This document shows positions 61,498 through 64,000 of a stretch of 64,000 bases of DNA, one piece after another (the first letter of the stretch is position 1; each line of letters opens with the position of its first letter). A model generated the notes under the pieces. The model did no database searches and was not told the DNA's origin. It saw only the letters and a program-made list of their open reading frames with translations. A program made the translations under genes and the position numbers. Source of the DNA: Burkholderiales bacterium JOSHI_001 (GTDB lineage Bacteria > Pseudomonadota > Gammaproteobacteria > Burkholderiales > Burkholderiaceae_C); the NCBI GenBank assembly GCA_000244995.1, contig CM001438.1:736921-800920 (forward strand), read 5' to 3'.

Positions 61498-62424
61498 ATG
61501 GGCAAACTCGCACTGGTGGCCAAGATCACCCACGTGCCGTCGATGTACCTGAGCGAGTTGCCCGGCCCGCGCCAGGGCACGCGGCGCGACGCCATCGAAG
61601 GTCACCAGGAAATCGGCCGCCGTTGCCGCGAAAGGGGCGTGGACACCCTGGTGGTGTTCGACACCCACTGGCTGGTGAACGCCAACTACCACCTGAACTG
61701 CGCACCACACTTCAAGGGCCTGTACACCAGCAACGAGCTGCCGCACTTCATCAGCAACATGCCCTTTGAATGCCCGGGCAACCCGGCGCTCGGCCAGTTG
61801 CTGGCCAAAGTGGCCAGCGAACACGGTGTGGAGACGCTCGCCCACCATGCCACCACGCTGGACCCCGAGTACGGCACCCTGGTGCCCCTGCGCTACATGA
61901 ACGCCGACCAGCGCTTCAAGGTCATTTCGGTGTCCGCGCTGTGCACGGTGCACTACCTGAACGACAGCGCCCGCCTGGGCTGGGCCCTGCGCCGCGCGGT
62001 GGAAGACCACTACGACGGCACCGTGGCCTTCCTGGCCAGCGGGTCCTTGAGCCACCGCTTCGCGCAGAACGGCCTGGCGCCCGAATACGCCTTCAAGATC
62101 TGGAGCCCCTTCCTGGAACAGCTGGACCGGCGCGTGGTGCAGATGTGGGAAAACGGCGAATGGGCCGACTTCTGCGCCATGCTGCCCGAGTACGCCGCCA
62201 AGGGCCATGGCGAAGGTTTCATGCACGACACCGCCATGATGCTGGGGGCCCTGGGCTGGAGCGCCTACGACGGCCAGGCCGAGGTGGTGACGCCGTACTT
62301 CGGCGCCAGCGGCACGGGTCAGATCAACGCGGTGTTCCCGGTGACACCGCAAGACGGTTCAGCCATTCCCAAAGCGGTGGCTTCAGCCGCCGACGGCTAC
62401 ACCTCCGTGGCCACCCGACTCTGA
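61498..62424 (+). CDS. hpaD: 3,4-dihydroxyphenylacetate 2,3-dioxygenase (extradiol, LigB type)
   Basis: A 308-residue class III extradiol dioxygenase. Metal ligands are expected at His12 (AKITHVPS), His in VVFDTHWLVN (about residue 60) and a Glu near GHGEGFMHDT (about 240). The length and LASGSLSHRF motif agree with E. coli HpaD. It opens the ring of homoprotocatechuate meta to give CHMS, using Fe(II) and O2. The start at 61498 is one base after the hpaE stop with GGGGAGTCTGAG upstream. Confidence 0.96.
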   Translation: MGKLALVAKITHVPSMYLSELPGPRQGTRRDAIEGHQEIGRRCRERGVDTLVVFDTHWLVNANYHLNCAPHFKGLYTSNELPHFISNMPFECPGNPALGQLLAKVASEHGVETLAHHATTLDPEYGTLVPLRYMNADQRFKVISVSALCTVHYLNDSARLGWALRRAVEDHYDGTVAFLASGSLSHRFAQNGLAPEYAFKIWSPFLEQLDRRVVQMWENGEWADFCAMLPEYAAKGHGEGFMHDTAMMLGALGWSAYDGQAEVVTPYFGASGTGQINAVFPVTPQDGSAIPKAVASAADGYTSVATRL

Positions 62425-62431
62425 GGCCGGC

Positions 62432-62839
62432 ATGCCGCACCTCGTGATCGTCTACACCCCGAACCTGGAGCCGCTGACCGACATGGGCGCGCTGTGCCGC
62501 CATTTGGCCGACGCCATGCTGACCGTGCAGGACGAGGACGGGAAGCAGGTCTTCCCCACCGGCGGCACCCGGGTGCTGGCCTGTCCGGCGGCGCATTTCG
62601 CCGTGGCCGATGGCTCCGGCGAACACGCCTTCGCCTACTTCCACCTGCGCATGGGCCGGGGCCGCAGCGCGGCCACCCAGCAGCGCGCCGGCCAGACCTT
62701 GACCGACGTGGCCCGCGCCCACTTCGCGCCGGTGCTGGCAAAGCACCGCGTGGGCCTGACCCTGCAGGTGGACGAAGGCCCGGAAGTGTTCGACGCCAAG
62801 TTCGGCAATCTGCATCCCTTGTTCACCAAGACGCCCTGA
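62432..62839 (+). CDS. hpaF: 5-carboxymethyl-2-hydroxymuconate delta-isomerase
   Basis: A 135-residue tautomerase-superfamily protein whose second residue is the catalytic proline ([13 protein letters not shown]), exposed after Met removal. The family pattern [21 protein letters not shown] (about residues 70-90) supplies the arginine residues binding the diacid. It converts CHM to the ketone form for HpaG. It starts seven bases after hpaD. Confidence 0.94.
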   Translation: MPHLVIVYTPNLEPLTDMGALCRHLADAMLTVQDEDGKQVFPTGGTRVLACPAAHFAVADGSGEHAFAYFHLRMGRGRSAATQQRAGQTLTDVARAHFAPVLAKHRVGLTLQVDEGPEVFDAKFGNLHPLFTKTP

Positions 62840-62841
62840 CC

Positions 62842-63645
62842 ATGCTCGACCCCGCCACCATCGACGCGCTGGCAAAGCAGCTCTACGACGCACGCAAGCA
62901 GCGTGTGCAGCTGCGCCACTTCTCCCGGCAACACCCGCAGATGAGCATCGAGGATGGTTACGCCATCCAGCAGGCCTGGGTGAAGCTGGAACAGGCCGAT
63001 GGCCGAAGCATCAAGGGCCGCAAGATCGGCCTGACCAGCCGCGCCATGCAGCAGGCCAGCCAGATCACCGAGCCCGACTACGCGCCGCTGATGGACGACA
63101 TGTTCTTCGCGTCCGGCGGCGACATCCCCTTCAGCCGCTTCATCGCCCCGCGCATCGAGGTGGAACTGGCCTTCATCCTGGGCCGCCCGCTGGCCGGGCC
63201 CGGTGTCACCATGTTCGACGTGCTGGCTGCCACCGACTGGGTGAGCCCGGCGGTGGAGATCATTGATGCGCGCATCGAGCAGTTCGATCGCGACACCAAG
63301 GCCATGCGCAAGGTCTTCGACACCATCAGCGACTTCGCCGCCAACGCCGGCATCGTGCTGGGCGGCCGACCGGTGCGGCCCGACAGCGTGGATTTGCGCT
63401 GGGTGGGCGCGTTGCTGCACAAGAACGGCGTGATCGAAGAAACCGGCCTGGCCGCCGGCGTGCTGGGCCATCCCGCGAATGGCGTGGCCTGGCTGGCCAA
63501 CAAGATCGCCCCGCATGACGAACAGCTGAACGCCGGCGACGTGGTGCTGGCCGGCAGCTTCACCCGCCCCGCCACCGCGGTGGCGGGCGACAACTTCCAC
63601 GTGGACTACGGGCCCTTGGGCTCGATCAGCTTTCGATTGGCGTGA
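62842..63645 (+). CDS. hpaH: 2-oxo-hept-4-ene-1,7-dioate hydratase
   Basis: A 267-residue hydratase of the FAH-like MhpD/HpaH family. Visible are [32 protein letters not shown], the metal-binding [13 protein letters not shown] (about residues 106-118; Glu-x-Glu) and [16 protein letters not shown]. It adds water to the dienoate product of HpaG. The start at 62842 is two bases past the hpaF stop. The next enzyme should be HpaI aldolase, but a different fold is found next. Confidence 0.95.
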   Translation: MLDPATIDALAKQLYDARKQRVQLRHFSRQHPQMSIEDGYAIQQAWVKLEQADGRSIKGRKIGLTSRAMQQASQITEPDYAPLMDDMFFASGGDIPFSRFIAPRIEVELAFILGRPLAGPGVTMFDVLAATDWVSPAVEIIDARIEQFDRDTKAMRKVFDTISDFAANAGIVLGGRPVRPDSVDLRWVGALLHKNGVIEETGLAAGVLGHPANGVAWLANKIAPHDEQLNAGDVVLAGSFTRPATAVAGDNFHVDYGPLGSISFRLA

Positions 63646-63649
63646 CACC

Positions 63650-64000
63650 ATGGCCTACACCAAGCCCGAACGCATTCCGCAGCCCGAGTGGGACGCCCGC
63701 GTGCAACTGGCGGCGGCCTACCGCATCTTCCACATGCTGGGCTGGAGCGAGCTGATCTACAACCACATCTCGCTGCGGGTGCCGGGTGAGCCGCAGCACT
63801 ACCTGATCAACCCATTTGGGCTGCACTACACCGAGGTCTGCGCCAGCAACCTGGTGAAGGTGAACGATGCAGGCCAGACCGTCGGCAGCAGCGATTGGCC
63901 GATCAACCCGGCCGGCGCCACCTTCCACACCGCCATCCACGCCACCGTGCCCGATGCCGCCTGCGTGATGCATGTGCACACCACGCCGACCATGGCGGTG
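63650..64000 (+). CDS. Class II aldolase/adducin family protein, N-terminal part
   Basis: The first 117 residues are visible; the window ends inside the gene. The fold is class II aldolase/adducin: WSELIYNHISLRVPG (about residues 32-46), INPFGLHYTEVCASNLVKVN, GATFHTAIHATVP and the metal site MHVHTT (His-x-His, about residues 107-112). It follows hpaH by four bases, so it belongs to the hpa operon. It is not the HpcH/HpaI fold expected at this point. It might replace HpaI, or hpaI may follow beyond the window. Confidence 0.85.
   Translation, partial: MAYTKPERIPQPEWDARVQLAAAYRIFHMLGWSELIYNHISLRVPGEPQHYLINPFGLHYTEVCASNLVKVNDAGQTVGSSDWPINPAGATFHTAIHATVPDAACVMHVHTTPTMAV

Noticed and set aside
1-64000. 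CRISPR array, rRNA, replication origin or intact insertion sequence
   Set aside because: No regularly spaced repeats, rRNA sequence, DnaA-box cluster or transposase gene was recognised.

Overview
The window is very GC-rich, with G or C at most third codon positions. Genes are tightly packed with many 4-base ATGA overlaps. The hpa, LivKHMGF, Bug/TctC, MotAB/CheYZ and cytochrome c5 genes, together with small GC-rich intergenic hairpin repeats, suggest a flagellated betaproteobacterium of order Burkholderiales, probably the Rubrivivax/Leptothrix/Ideonella side. That placement is inferred from gene content and composition. No rRNA or other phylogenetic marker is in the window.

Layout. (1) 1-4630: four-carbon acid sugar (tetronate) catabolism, ltnD(partial)-otnK-otnC-[secreted alpha/beta hydrolase]-otnI, taking L-threonate-type acids to DHAP. 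(2) 4692-6666: a lipoprotein, a glyoxalase and a retropepsin-like secreted protein. (3) 6881-13745: a complete branched-chain-amino-acid-type ABC importer (livKHMGF) followed by an aldehyde dehydrogenase and an SDR, probably one uptake-plus-oxidation unit for an unknown substrate. (4) 13742-17424: RidA, an SRPBCC protein, a hypothetical protein, and a DUF485 plus ActP-type acetate symporter pair. (5) 17452-22907: HupE/UreJ-like protein, a GldA/F/G-type ABC system with a DUF4340-like partner, and a periplasmic metallo-beta-lactamase-fold protein. (6) 23004-34624: an alcohol dehydrogenase divergent from an itaconate-degradation (rip/ict-ich-ccl) cluster, then an orphan Bug receptor, a repeat-built exported protein, a LysR regulator, and an overlapping MDR oxidoreductase/ferredoxin pair. 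(7) 34748-41202: a serine hydrolase, a chemoreceptor, a thioesterase and motA-motB-cheY-cheZ. (8) 41209-50257: a membrane methyltransferase, then a SPINDLY-type (GT41) glycosyltransferase translationally coupled to a LapB/LapC/LapE-type type I secretion system and an unrecognised protein. (9) 50309-53775: purU, small hydrolases and cytochrome c5. (10) 53972-56946: tRNA-Arg(CCG), a remnant of a TniQ-type transposon, and a metalloprotease gene broken by it. (11) 57008-64000: tartrate/D-malate dehydrogenase and the homoprotocatechuate cluster hpaR / hpaG1-G2-E-D-F-H, followed by a class II aldolase/adducin gene cut by the window end.

Most of the window is ordinary catabolic and motility DNA. The parts most worth a second look are four. 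Two nested palindromic elements lie in opposite orientation inside the itaconate operon (26316-26562). The tRNA-adjacent TniQ remnant has candidate transposase-binding repeats. The GT41 glycosyltransferase is fused by overlap to a type I exporter. A secreted hydrolase sits in the middle of the tetronate operon. No CRISPR array, rRNA, replication origin or intact insertion sequence was seen. No gene-free stretch exceeds about 300 bases.
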